NCBI RefSeq assembly: GCF_023243075.1
Contig: NZ_JALKFZ020000197.1
Span: 1-40,344, forward strand
Origin: Frankia sp. AiPa1
Lineage (GTDB): Bacteria > Actinomycetota > Actinomycetes > Frankiales > Frankiaceae
Direction of reading: 5' to 3'
DNA length: 40,344 nucleotides
The notes under the pieces are model-generated. The model saw only the letters and a list, made by a program, of their open reading frames with translations, was not told where the DNA came from and ran no database searches. How positions within the stretch are numbered: position 1 is the stretch's first letter; every line of letters starts with the position of its first letter. This document shows, piece by piece, positions 17,011 to 25,378 of this stretch. Made by a program: the position numbers and the translations under genes.

Positions 17011-17457
17011 ATGGGGCCGGAGACGTTCGTCCCCGGCGAGCCCGAGGGCCCGAACGTGGCCAGGGTGTATGACTACTTTCTCGGCGGGGCGCACAATTTT
17101 TCCGCTGATCGGGACGCGGCGGCGCGGGTGATCGCAACGTGGCCGCAGATCCGGGACACCACCCGGGTCAACCGTCTGTTCCTCGGCGACGCGCTGCCAG
17201 CGGGCAGCTATCTGGTCCTGACCCATGCGACCGGCGGGCAGGACCCGAAGGTCGCCGAGGCGGCCGAGGTGTACCGGCGCACGACCGGGCCGTTCCAGCT
17301 GCGTGGCCGTGAGGAGGTGTCACGGTTCTTCGACAGTACGGACCTGGTCGAGCCCGGCGTGGTCCTGCTGCCGGGCTGGGACAATGACCGGCAGCGCCGG
17401 GCGACGACGGCAGGCGGCCGGCTGCCGGTCTACGCGGGTGTGGGACGCCTCCGGTGA
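17011..17457 (+). pseudogene. SAFB-type SAM-dependent methyltransferase with internal deletion (148 aa)
   Basis: ATG at 17011 after GGGGGCGG. The N-terminus GPNVARVYDYFLGGAHNFSA and the C-terminus (ALPAGSYLVLTHATGG, EPGVVLLPGW, LPVYAGVGR) match the SAFB/DUF574 methyltransferase family (usually ~270 residues). At residues 59-62 the sequence passes directly from VNRLFLG to DALPAGS. About 120 residues are missing in frame, including the SAM-binding Gly-rich loop and the acidic residue of the Rossmann core. The product, if made, cannot bind SAM in the usual way. The reading frame is otherwise intact and overlaps the next gene by GTGA. Confidence 0.7.
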
Positions 17458-18677
17458 GCCCGCCGTCGGGCTGTGCGACCTGCTGGCCGGCAGGCGACAT
17501 CAGCCGGCTGACCGAGCACGCCGAGCGACGGATCGCCGCCGCGACCGCCGACCTGTGGCCGGATGATGGGGCGACGTTCGGGTCGACGGTCACCGCAGGC
17601 GGAGCGTTCCTGCGGCAGGTGCGGGTCGGCGGACAGAGGCTGGGCGCGACGGTGCGCCCGGCCGGTGCGGCGCTGCGGGCGGTGGTCCTCGGCGACCATG
17701 GTGATCGTGCCACCGTGCTGGCCGGTGACGGAGTCGCGGCGGACCTCACGGTCCGGGAAGCCGACCAGCTCGCCGCGCTGGCGGCCTACAGCAGGCTGCG
17801 GGTCGCCTCCCCGGCCGCCATGGCGAAAGGGGTCCTGTTCACCAGCTGGGTGACCGGTCCCAGCCTGGCCAGCCGCCTGCGTGAGCATCCCGGGGACCTT
17901 CCGGTGCTGGTGACGGGGCTCTTGGGCGAGCTGGGCGAGGTCCATCACGATCCGGCGGATCAGCTGCGGCAGGTCTCCGCGCCGACCGGTGTCCGGGCAC
18001 ACCCTCGCATCGTCGCCCAGGCGCTGGCCCGCGCGACCGACCACCTCCATCCAGCCCCCGGGCAGTCCGCTTCGGCGGGCGAGGTGCGCGCACTGGTGGG
18101 AAGCCTGTCGCTGCGGCTGGGCCGGCTGGCGGGCCAGCTCGACCCGCTGCTGGTCGCCCGCGCCGGACTCGCGTTCGGGAGTCTCGTCCCGCGCCACGTG
18201 CTGTACCCGGACTCCTCACCGCGGCCGGTCCTGGTCTCCCCTGATCTGGGATCAGGAGGGGACCTGGCCGACAGCGGAACACTGCTCGGCCATCTGCACC
18301 TGCTGACCCTCGACAGCCCGCCGATGGTGCGGGTGGAGCTCGTCGAGGGCATCGAGGCGTGGCTCGCCGGCCGGCTGGCCGCACAGGGCGCTGCCTGGCG
18401 CGGCTGGCTGAACACCGTGCTGACGATCTGGGCGGCCAGTGTCTACGACACCGTCGTCACCGCCCTGACGCTGCCGGCCGCGCTTCCCCTCGACGCGGAC
18501 ATCGGCCGTCTCGCGTCCCGGCCGCTGCCAGCGCTGGCCGGCCTGAACGTCCTCACGGCGGAACTGCGCCGCCGCGGCGCCGGCGCCGCGCTCAACGCCA
18601 CCCTCGCCGCGCTCGCCACCGCCGCCGTGGGCCACGGCGGCGGTGGCGAGGTGGCAACGACGACTGCCGCCCGCTGA
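17454..18677 (+). CDS. phosphotransferase-like protein with degenerate catalytic loop (407 aa)
   Basis: GTG start overlapping the previous stop by four bases. Weak resemblance to aminoglycoside-phosphotransferase/kinase folds: an N-lobe-like beta region, then in the C-lobe GLAFGSLVPRHVLYP and VLVSPDLGSGGDLADSGTLL, which align in shape with the HGDxxxxN and DxD-type motifs. The catalytic Asp and His are replaced (FGS for HGD, H for N), so phosphotransfer looks unlikely. The rest is Ala/Leu-rich helix. It may be a pseudo-kinase or binding protein. The family assignment is tentative. Codon use is typical of the host. Confidence 0.6.
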   Translation: MSPPSGCATCWPAGDISRLTEHAERRIAAATADLWPDDGATFGSTVTAGGAFLRQVRVGGQRLGATVRPAGAALRAVVLGDHGDRATVLAGDGVAADLTVREADQLAALAAYSRLRVASPAAMAKGVLFTSWVTGPSLASRLREHPGDLPVLVTGLLGELGEVHHDPADQLRQVSAPTGVRAHPRIVAQALARATDHLHPAPGQSASAGEVRALVGSLSLRLGRLAGQLDPLLVARAGLAFGSLVPRHVLYPDSSPRPVLVSPDLGSGGDLADSGTLLGHLHLLTLDSPPMVRVELVEGIEAWLAGRLAAQGAAWRGWLNTVLTIWAASVYDTVVTALTLPAALPLDADIGRLASRPLPALAGLNVLTAELRRRGAGAALNATLAALATAAVGHGGGGEVATTTAAR

Positions 18678-18718
18678 TCCCAGCGTTCCCGGACCGTCCA
18701 CGGAAGGCACACATCCCC

Positions 18719-19162
18719 ATGGTCACAACCCCGCACTGGCCACCGGGAAGCCGGCCACAGCCCGCACCACGACCGTCCCCCAGACCCGCCCCAGCATCCG
18801 CAGACCCCAAAGACCCTCGCGGACGACCGGCCGCAAACAGCCCGATGATCACCACTGGGCGGCGAGCGGACAGACCCCCGCGCGACGAACCCCCCGGTCT
18901 TCTGGACCACTCCTTCGACCAGCTTCGACACGCCGCGATCGATCTCCTCGACACCCACGTCCGTCACGGCCGCGTCTGCGCCGGCTGCGGTCGCGGATGG
19001 CCGTGTGAGGTTGTCCTGCTCGCCGATCACAACCTCACGCTGGTCGGCGACACCACCCCTGCCCCGGTTCCTCCCGGCGGACGGCCTCTCGCTGCCGCCG
19101 CCAGCTCCGCGCAGTCCGGGGTCTCCAAACTGCGCGCATCCGCCCGCGGCCGTTCCTCATAG
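18719..19162 (+). CDS. hypothetical protein with Cys-rich motif (147 aa)
   Basis: ATG at 18719 with GGAAGG ten bases upstream. The N-terminal ~60 residues are Pro/Arg-rich and probably disordered. The compact part is around residues 62-110: LLDHSFDQLRHAAIDLLDTH, then VCAGCGRGWPCEVVLLADHN. A CxxCG...C pattern followed by a helix is common in small actinobacterial proteins and may bind zinc. It lies in a same-strand series of regulatory-looking genes (HATPase, DUF6907). Function unknown. Confidence 0.6.
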   Translation: MVTTPHWPPGSRPQPAPRPSPRPAPASADPKDPRGRPAANSPMITTGRRADRPPRDEPPGLLDHSFDQLRHAAIDLLDTHVRHGRVCAGCGRGWPCEVVLLADHNLTLVGDTTPAPVPPGGRPLAAAASSAQSGVSKLRASARGRSS

Positions 19163-19233
19163 CGGCTTCCGCCCCCGTATCCGCGCCGACCGCGCGAGGA
19201 CGACTTCCGTCCAGAACTGCGCCAGGAGAACGT

Positions 19234-19950
19234 ATGACCGCCGCTCTCGCCCCCACCCCGCCCACAGCGCCTGATCCCCCTGCCAACCGGCTGCCGCTGC
19301 CCCGGCACGTCTGGCACTACCCGGCCGCACCGCGCTCCGCCAGCGCCGCCCGCCGCGACGCGACCGTGCAGCTGCACCGCTGGGGCCTCACCACGCTGAT
19401 CGGCCTGGCGACCCTCGTGGTGTCCGAGTTGATCACCAACGCGCTCGTGGCCAGCAACCGACATGGTCTGCACCACGCTGGTGAAGCCGTGCCCCGGGTC
19501 GCGATGCGCCTGACCTACAGCCACCGTGATCTGATCATCGAGGTGTGGGACAGCGGCCCCGGTCACCCTAGCCGCCGGACCACCGACACTCACGCCGAAG
19601 ACGGCCGCGGCCTGCATCTCGTCGCCGCCCTCGCCCGAGACTTCGGCTCCTGTCCGGTCCGCGTCCGCACCCCCGGCGGGTACCGCACCGCAGGAAAGAT
19701 CGTGTGGGCTGCCCTTCCCCACGGGGCTCAACTCGGCCCGAACCTCTCCCACGGCCCGGCCGAGCAGCTGCCACGCCGTGACCCGACGCTCTCCACCGGC
19801 CGAGGTACGCCGCGTCCAGACCGTCACGACCATGCGCTACTGCACCGCGTCCTCGACGGACTGCGCACCCTCGACGTCGGGAGGCGGGTTACCACGCCGG
19901 CCGGCTCCGTGGAGCATCCCACCGGCCGAGAACAGGAAACAACCCCATGA
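19234..19950 (+). CDS. HATPase_c_2 ATP-binding protein, anti-sigma/regulatory type (238 aa)
   Basis: ATG at 19234 with AGGAG seven bases upstream. GHKL ATPase motifs are present in order: N-box SELITNALV (64-72), G1 WDSGPGHP (Asp 106), G2 GRGLHLV (124-130). It belongs to the RsbW/SpoIIAB-like single-domain ATPases abundant in actinobacteria, which bind ATP and usually control anti-anti-sigma or other partners by Ser/Thr phosphorylation or binding. The C-terminal ~70 residues are a basic, poorly ordered extension. It overlaps the DUF6907 gene by ATGA. No cognate sigma factor lies beside it, so its partner is unknown. Confidence 0.85.
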   Translation: MTAALAPTPPTAPDPPANRLPLPRHVWHYPAAPRSASAARRDATVQLHRWGLTTLIGLATLVVSELITNALVASNRHGLHHAGEAVPRVAMRLTYSHRDLIIEVWDSGPGHPSRRTTDTHAEDGRGLHLVAALARDFGSCPVRVRTPGGYRTAGKIVWAALPHGAQLGPNLSHGPAEQLPRRDPTLSTGRGTPRPDRHDHALLHRVLDGLRTLDVGRRVTTPAGSVEHPTGREQETTP

Positions 19951-20303
19951 ACGCCCCTGTCGGCAGCGCATGCCCCCGGTGGTGCGACCAGCCTGCCGGC
20001 CACCTCGGCGTAGAAGCCGCCGGGCCCGCCGACTATCACGTCTCCGCCTTCACCCTGGTCGACCTGCCAGAGATCCCCGGCATCCGCGAGGGCACCGCGA
20101 TCCAGGTCGCCATCGAACAGTACGTGACCTCGACGACCAGCTACGATCCCTTGATCTCTCTCGGGATCGGCGACGACACCCCCGACAGCGAGCCCCTCAC
20201 CCTCGACGAAGCCGCCGCGCTCGCCGCCGCCCTCACCCGCGCCGTCACCGCAGCCCGCGACACCCCGACCCGCCGGAACCCCGACGACACCAGCCCCGCC
20301 TGA
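19947..20303 (+). CDS. DUF6907 family protein (118 aa)
   Basis: Starts in the ATGA overlapping the HATPase stop. The N-terminus CPRWCDQPAGHLG and the central VDLPEIPGIREG match the small DUF6907 proteins of filamentous actinobacteria. An alanine-rich helix (LTLDEAAALAAALTRAV) follows the ~60-residue beta part. Role unknown; these are usually beside regulators, as here. A decayed relative is at 35061-35426. Confidence 0.7.
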   Translation: MNAPVGSACPRWCDQPAGHLGVEAAGPADYHVSAFTLVDLPEIPGIREGTAIQVAIEQYVTSTTSYDPLISLGIGDDTPDSEPLTLDEAAALAAALTRAVTAARDTPTRRNPDDTSPA

Positions 20304-20355
20304 CGCCGCAGCGCCCCAGGCACGGCACCCACCGCCGCTTCCACCGAGAGGAACC

Positions 20356-20814
20356 GTGACGGTCGACCAGCCCCACCAGCAGCGCCGTCGTCATCGCCAC
20401 ACCGTCCCGCCCGCGCTCCGTCCGATCGTCCTGCTCGCGCAGATGCGCGAGTACCTCCCACCCGCACACCTGGCGAGCCTCCTCGCCACCTTCACCCCAC
20501 CCCTCGACCCGACAGAACCAGTCTGGACCAGACTGTGCTCGGCTCTGGATAGCTACGGCCACGCCGCACGCCTCGGACTGAGCCTGGACGAGGCTCGCGC
20601 CCGGGTCGACGACGCCGCCACGATCCTCCTTCCGCGATACGGGCGCGCCCATCCGACACCACAGGCAGCGGAGAGCGGACGCCCCCGCGACGGTCGCCGG
20701 GTGGTGGTGTCCGTGGGCATCCCACGCGGCCTGGCACGTGTGAACAGATGGACTCTCCGACGACGAAAAGATGGCACGTCCGCACACCGTTTCCGCAGCT
20801 CAACCCGGCGATGA
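20356..20814 (+). CDS. hypothetical protein (152 aa)
   Basis: GTG at 20356 preceded by GAGAGGA (about 20344-20351). Central helical segments LRPIVLLAQMREYLPPAHLA and LCSALDSYGHAARLGLSLDE look structured; both ends are basic and low in order. No motif is recognised. Same strand and close spacing suggest it belongs to the HATPase-DUF6907 group. The last ~50 residues (Arg-rich) could be read-through of a degraded region. Confidence 0.5.
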   Translation: MTVDQPHQQRRRHRHTVPPALRPIVLLAQMREYLPPAHLASLLATFTPPLDPTEPVWTRLCSALDSYGHAARLGLSLDEARARVDDAATILLPRYGRAHPTPQAAESGRPRDGRRVVVSVGIPRGLARVNRWTLRRRKDGTSAHRFRSSTRR

Positions 20815-20882
20815 CACGACGAAGAAATCGTTCGCCCCACGGGGAATGACACACCCCACCCCAGGCGATCATCATAGGTGGT

Positions 20883-20910
20883 CTGTCTGTCCGCCAGAAG
20901 GCGGGGACAG
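20883..20910 (+). terminator. interrupted hairpin in the region before the XRE gene
   Basis: CTGTC (20883-20887) pairs with GACAG (20906-20910). An inner CCGCC pairs with GGCGG around AGAA. It lies ~70 bases after the hypothetical gene ending at 20814 and ~190 bases before the regulator. Terminator, or a leader structure of the regulator. Confidence 0.35.
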
Positions 20911-21099
20911 CACCACCGACCACAGGAGTGATCATTGGCATCCCCTGAGCGCAGCGAGCATCCGATCGCCGACGCGGCGCAGACATCACCCTCACCCCTG
21001 GTCCGGCGGTGACCGGTCGGTTACCGTTGGCGGTGATCTGCCTGCTCCCGGCAGGACGGACCGACGTCGATCCGCGGACAGCGCCGAAGGAGACGCGGC

Positions 21100-22794
21100 A
21101 TGAGCAGGGCCAGCCAGCGTGAGGAGCAGGACAAACTACGGGCACGCATGCGCGCGGCCGGCATGTCCCACGACGAGATCGCCATCGAGTTCACCCGCCG
21201 CTACCGCTACCGACCCCGCGCCGCCCACCGCCACGCCCGCGGCTGGACCCAGAACCAGGCCGCCGACCACATCAACACCCACGCCGCCCGCGCCGGCCTC
21301 GACCCCGACGGCACCGCCCCCATGACCGGCGTGAAAATCTCCGAAATCGAGAACTGGCCGATCCCCAACAACCGCCGAAAGCCCACCCCCCAACTCCTCG
21401 CCCTACTCGCCGACGTCTACGACACCAGCATCCACAATCTGATCGACCTCGACGACCGCGAGCATTTCTACCCTGCCGACCTGCTCCTCATCGACAAGAC
21501 GTCGAAATCCGCACGGCCGCAGCCGGTAGAGCTGTCGGGGCCGACGGGGCGCCAGAGTGACAGAACCGACGTCGGTGCCATGGTGGAGCCCACTGCCGCC
21601 CAGGGAAGCCGGTCGCTGGCGGAACTGTGTACGACTCCCGTCGGCCGCCATCCCGAGGTGACGACATATCCCATGACGTGGGAAACTGCACCGACGACGG
21701 AAGCGGTGGATAAGATCACCAGGGATGATCTCGCTCTCGATCGCCGCGAGGCGGGTCGCGCGATGGCGGACGTGATCGTCGGGGCTGCTCTCCTCGAAGG
21801 GGCGGAGCGCTGGCTGAACACCACCGAGCCGCCCGCCGGGCAGCGTCGCACCGCCGGCGTCGGCAATGAAGAGATCGAACAGATCGAGCTGGCCGCACGA
21901 ACCTTCCGGGCCTGGGACCACCAGTTCGGCGGTGGCCTTCGACGCAAGGCGGTCGTGGGTCAGCTCGCTGAGATCGCGGATGAGCTTCGCGACTTCTCGC
22001 ATCCACAGAGTCTGACCCGGCGGCTGCACGGTGTGATGGCCGATCTTGCCGGGACCGCCGCGACGATGTCCTGGGACTCGGGGCAGGGAGGGATAGCGCA
22101 ACGCTACTATCTGCTTGCTCTTCGATCAGCCAAGGCGGCTGACGATCCCGTGTTCTGCGCGAACATCCTCGCTGGTATGGCGCGGCAGCAGTTCTATCTC
22201 GGTCGGACGACCGAAGGACTTGAGCTCGTCCGACTCGCGCAGGACGTCGCCGGCGCTCGGGCGACCCCGGCGGTGCGTGCGATGCTGTTCACGCGTGAGG
22301 CATGGGCCTACGCCCGGCAAGGTCGGCTCTCTGCCTTCCGGCGCGCGACGGGCCGGGCGCAGGACGCCTTCCGTGACGTCGACGCGGCCGTCGAACCGTA
22401 CTGGATCTCCTACTTCGACCAGGCGGAACTGGCTGGCGTCACCGGAGGCCGTCTCCTCGACATCGCCCACGAGGCGCCCGAGTACGCCGACGAGGCAGCC
22501 ACCTGGTTGAGCCAGGCCGTGCGGGCTCGGGGCGTCGGCAGCGTCCGCGGTACCGCTCTTGATCAGATCGGGCATGCCGAGATCCGACTGGTGCAGGGCG
22601 AACTAGACGAGGCGGCGCGGCTGGGCCACGCAGCCGTGACGACGGTCGAGCAGACCCGGTCCAGCCGTGTCCGGGTCAAACTAGGCGAGTTCTACCGGCA
22701 CGCCGAAACCAAAACATCCGCCCGCCCCATCGCCGAGCTGTGCGGGAGGATCAAACCCATCCTTCGCGCCGAAGACACGACGACCAGGACATGA
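21100..22794 (+). CDS. XRE-family regulator with TPR-like C-terminal domain (564 aa)
   Basis: ATG at 21100 after GAAGGAG (about 21085-21091). Residues ~20-110 contain a helix-turn-helix of the Cro/XRE type (MSHDEIAIEFTRRY, ARGWTQNQAADHIN, SEIENWP, LLALLADVYDTS). The long C-terminal part (about 190-560) is all-helical with repeated Ala/Arg-rich hairpins (LALRSAKAADD, LELVRLAQDVAG, IRLVQGELDEAARL), as in NsdA-like actinobacterial developmental or secondary-metabolism regulators. Such proteins bind DNA by the HTH and ligands or peptides by the TPR part. It stands just upstream of the deazapurine locus, so it could control it. That is inference from position. Confidence 0.8.
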   Translation: MSRASQREEQDKLRARMRAAGMSHDEIAIEFTRRYRYRPRAAHRHARGWTQNQAADHINTHAARAGLDPDGTAPMTGVKISEIENWPIPNNRRKPTPQLLALLADVYDTSIHNLIDLDDREHFYPADLLLIDKTSKSARPQPVELSGPTGRQSDRTDVGAMVEPTAAQGSRSLAELCTTPVGRHPEVTTYPMTWETAPTTEAVDKITRDDLALDRREAGRAMADVIVGAALLEGAERWLNTTEPPAGQRRTAGVGNEEIEQIELAARTFRAWDHQFGGGLRRKAVVGQLAEIADELRDFSHPQSLTRRLHGVMADLAGTAATMSWDSGQGGIAQRYYLLALRSAKAADDPVFCANILAGMARQQFYLGRTTEGLELVRLAQDVAGARATPAVRAMLFTREAWAYARQGRLSAFRRATGRAQDAFRDVDAAVEPYWISYFDQAELAGVTGGRLLDIAHEAPEYADEAATWLSQAVRARGVGSVRGTALDQIGHAEIRLVQGELDEAARLGHAAVTTVEQTRSSRVRVKLGEFYRHAETKTSARPIAELCGRIKPILRAEDTTTRT

Positions 22795-22813
22795 GACCGA
22801 GGAAGATCATCAC

Positions 22814-23302
22814 TTGACCCGCATCGGTGTCACCGGCCACATGGACCTCACCCCCGCGACCGTCCCCCTCGTCCGGGCCGCTCTCACCGCGGCTCTCAGG
22901 CCGTACGCGCCAGACCTGACCGGCGTCAGCTGCATCGCGGCCGGCTCCGACAGCATCTTCGCCGCCGTCGTCCTGGACATCGGCGGCACCCTCGAGGTGA
23001 TCATCCCTGCCGCTGACTACCGCGCGAGGAAGGTCAAACCCGACCACGCCGATCTGTTCGACGACCTCGTCCGCCGGGCGGCCACCGTGCGGGTCCTGCC
23101 ACACGAGGTCTCCGATCGGGCAGCGTACGAGGCCGCGAACGAATCGCTTCTCGACACCGTCGATCTGCTCCTAGCGGTCTGGGACGGCCAAGGCGCCGCC
23201 GACCAGGGCGGCACAGCCGCCGTTGTTGCCCGCGCGCAGGCGAGCGAACGCGCCGTCCAGGTCATCTGGCCAACCGGGGCAGCGCGACAGAAACAACTGT
23301 AA
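22814..23302 (+). CDS. SLOG-type Rossmann nucleotide-binding protein (162 aa)
   Basis: TTG start at 22814, 19 bases after the regulator stop, with GAGGAAG about eight bases upstream. The N-terminus RIGVTGHMDL is a Rossmann beta-turn with a Gly-rich loop. Near the end, LLLAVWDGQGAADQGGTAAV is the typical SLOG/LOG-like motif (WDG...GGT). SLOG domains bind nucleotides or related ligands and occur in nucleotide-sensing and conflict systems. In this locus a role in handling or sensing the modified nucleotide is plausible but unproven. A conserved active-site Glu, as in LOG phosphoribohydrolases, is not evident. Confidence 0.65.
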   Translation: MTRIGVTGHMDLTPATVPLVRAALTAALRPYAPDLTGVSCIAAGSDSIFAAVVLDIGGTLEVIIPAADYRARKVKPDHADLFDDLVRRAATVRVLPHEVSDRAAYEAANESLLDTVDLLLAVWDGQGAADQGGTAAVVARAQASERAVQVIWPTGAARQKQL

Positions 23303-23674
23303 CTCTGGTTTTGCTCGGACATGCGGGCCAGCCTGCGGCGCCTGTCCTGGGCTTTTCACCTCGCGAGGCAGCACTTCGCCGTGTATGGATGGCCTACTGA
23401 TCGCGTCTGGACCTCTGGTCCGCCTCGTCCGGGGGCCGGCCACGCGTACGAAGAACTGAGTCGTTGTCGGTTCGGGTGCTGCCGCACCTGCGGCGCGCCC
23501 TAGCCAACCAGGTCCCCACCGTCATGGCCCAACGCTGGGACCCGGCCGCCGGTAGAAGGCCATGTTGTCGGATTCTTCTCGGCCCGGTTGCGGCGGCTGC
23601 GGGGCGGCGCGAGAGCCGAGGCTGGTGTCCAAGTCCGTCTTTCGAGGGTCGCCACTGTGATCGGAGGTGTTGGG
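23303..23674. other. intergenic region, no firmly supported gene
   Basis: A 60-codon frame (23321-23503) is open and has moderate codon bias, including RCRFGCCRTCG near its end, but no ribosome site or recognisable family. The region ends in GGAGGT (about 23663-23668), the ribosome site of the kinase that follows. Confidence 0.4.
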
Positions 23675-24367
23675 ATGCTCGTCAGCCTGGAAGGTCTGCC
23701 CGGATCGGGGAAGTCGACGCAGGCCCGTCTGTTGGAGGAGCGTCTTCGCGGCGAAGGATTCGTGGTCATCTATATCCCGGACCTCGCCACCCTCGACATC
23801 GAAGATGTCGGGACAGCCTTGGTGGAGATCTTCTCGTCGCCGGACGATCCGTTCCTGCGTCATGGGGATGTGGTGACCGAGTGCCTGTTGGCGGCGGCGG
23901 TGCGCGCGGACATCGTGGCGACGCGGATCGACCCGGTCCTCGACCACCACGATGTGGTGATCGAGGACCGTGGAGTGCACACCATGTTCTCCTACGGTCT
24001 GGCATCCCTGATCCGACAGCATGCGGTGGAGGTGGACGACGCCGTCTGCTGGCTCGACGGGTTGGGACGCCTTGCCGGGCGGCGGGCGGATGTCGCGCTG
24101 TGGCTGTCGGCGCCGGTCGGCGAGACGATCGCGCGGGCGGAGGCCCGTGACGGGAAGCGGTGGACAGGCGAGCAGCGCGCGTACCTGACGTTCGTGGACC
24201 TTGCCTACCAGGAGCTGGCCGCACGTGACGCAGGGATGGTCAGGGTGTCGACGGCCGGGCAGACGCCGGAGACCGTGCACGAGGCCGTCTGGGAAGCGGT
24301 CGCCGCGCAGCTGAAGCGGCCTGCTCGTAGAACATCCGTGGGGGCCGAGCCCGTGCGTGGCGGGTGA
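23675..24367 (+). CDS. thymidylate-kinase-like P-loop kinase (230 aa)
   Basis: ATG at 23675 with GGAGGT seven bases upstream; the frame is open from 23588 but unsupported. P-loop GLPGSGKST at residues 7-15. Then the dTMP-kinase-like VIEDRGVHTMFSYGL (the 'DR' motif region) and VALWLSAPVGETI, with an Arg-rich lid-like stretch around RAEARDGKRWTGEQRAY. It likely phosphorylates a nucleoside monophosphate or a small hydroxylated compound. It resembles the kinase at 32513-33286 in layout, and both flank the deazaguanine operon, suggesting a similar substrate class. Confidence 0.7.
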   Translation: MLVSLEGLPGSGKSTQARLLEERLRGEGFVVIYIPDLATLDIEDVGTALVEIFSSPDDPFLRHGDVVTECLLAAAVRADIVATRIDPVLDHHDVVIEDRGVHTMFSYGLASLIRQHAVEVDDAVCWLDGLGRLAGRRADVALWLSAPVGETIARAEARDGKRWTGEQRAYLTFVDLAYQELAARDAGMVRVSTAGQTPETVHEAVWEAVAAQLKRPARRTSVGAEPVRGG

Positions 24368-24378
24368 CCCTCACCTCG

Positions 24379-24384
24379 TAGGCT
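24379..24384 (+). promoter_or_regulatory. -10-like TAGGCT for a leaderless APH-type gene
   Basis: TAGGCT fits the TANNNT pattern and lies ten bases before the GTG at 24394, with no ribosome site between. A leaderless transcript would start at the GTG. The evidence is weak because no -35 is clear. Confidence 0.3.
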
Positions 24385-24393
24385 TCGTGTGTT

Positions 24394-25365
24394 GTGAAGC
24401 CGTCACTGTCTGATGCGCAGGCGATGATGCCCTCCTCACCCCCCGCGCCGCTGGCGGACGACCTGCGCAGGTGTCTCTTGGTCAACGGTCCGGAACGCGT
24501 CGAGGGTTTGCGTCGCCTCGGTCTTCGTCCGTTGGCGGGCGGCCGGAACAACCAGGTCTTCGCTTGGCGGGACCCGCAGGGTGACGAGGTGTGCGTGAAG
24601 GCGTACCGGGTCGATGACCGGCAGCGGGCGGAGCGGGAATGGAAGGCGCTCTCACTGCTCGATGAGCATGCTGTGCCGAACGTGCCGCGGCCGTTGTGGC
24701 GGGACCGGCACGACGCTCAACCTGTCGTCGCGATGACCATGCTTCCCGGCACGGGTATCCCTGATCTGGTCGACCCGTCCGCGCGAGAGGCCGCCCTGGC
24801 AGGGCTGGCCGCGACGCTGCGACCGATCCACGACGTCCCGTGGGAAATCGGCTTCGCGAGGCTGCCCCGCGTCGACTCCGCGGCGCACTACATGGCGAGG
24901 CTGACCGACGTGTGGCCCGGCCAGCTCGACGCGAAGCCGGACGACCCGCTGACGCGGGACCTACGGCGGCTGCTGGGCGTGTGGCAAGACAGCGGGGACG
25001 CGGAGACGCTCGCCCGCCCCGCGGCGCGGATCTTCTCGCGGGGTGACGGGAACCTCGTCAATTGGCTGTGGGACGGGGAGGTCGCGCGCTGCGTCGACTT
25101 CGAGTTCTGCGGGTGGAGCGATCTGGCGTTCGACGCCGCCGATCTCGTCGAGCACATCAGCGCCCGTGAGGTCGACGACGACCGGGTGTGGTCGGACGTG
25201 GCCACGGCGCTCGGGGTCGACGGCGAGCTGATGCCGAGGTTCCGCGCGGCGCGGCGGACGTGTGCGTTGCGGTGGCTGGCGGTGCTGTGGAAGCAGCGGG
25301 AACGGCGGGGCGGGGAGTTCTCCGCCCAGCTGGACCGTGTTCGAGTCCTGTTGCGCGACCGGTGA
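24394..25365 (+). CDS. APH-family (choline/aminoglycoside) small-molecule kinase (323 aa)
   Basis: GTG at 24394, probably leaderless; an internal ATG at 24424 is the alternative start. The kinase fold is visible: N-lobe GGRNNQVFAWRDPQG with VCVKAYRV (ATP-binding Lys), then in the C-lobe IFSRGDGNLVNWLWDGE (the HGDxxxxN loop with His replaced by Arg, but Asp and Asn kept) and CVDFEFCGWSDLAFD (metal-binding Asp). It phosphorylates a hydroxyl of a small molecule in this family, for example a sugar or nucleoside. It converges on the last gene of the operon with a 13-base gap. Confidence 0.75.
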   Translation: MKPSLSDAQAMMPSSPPAPLADDLRRCLLVNGPERVEGLRRLGLRPLAGGRNNQVFAWRDPQGDEVCVKAYRVDDRQRAEREWKALSLLDEHAVPNVPRPLWRDRHDAQPVVAMTMLPGTGIPDLVDPSAREAALAGLAATLRPIHDVPWEIGFARLPRVDSAAHYMARLTDVWPGQLDAKPDDPLTRDLRRLLGVWQDSGDAETLARPAARIFSRGDGNLVNWLWDGEVARCVDFEFCGWSDLAFDAADLVEHISAREVDDDRVWSDVATALGVDGELMPRFRAARRTCALRWLAVLWKQRERRGGEFSAQLDRVRVLLRDR

Positions 25366-25378
25366 GGTGAAGGCGCTG

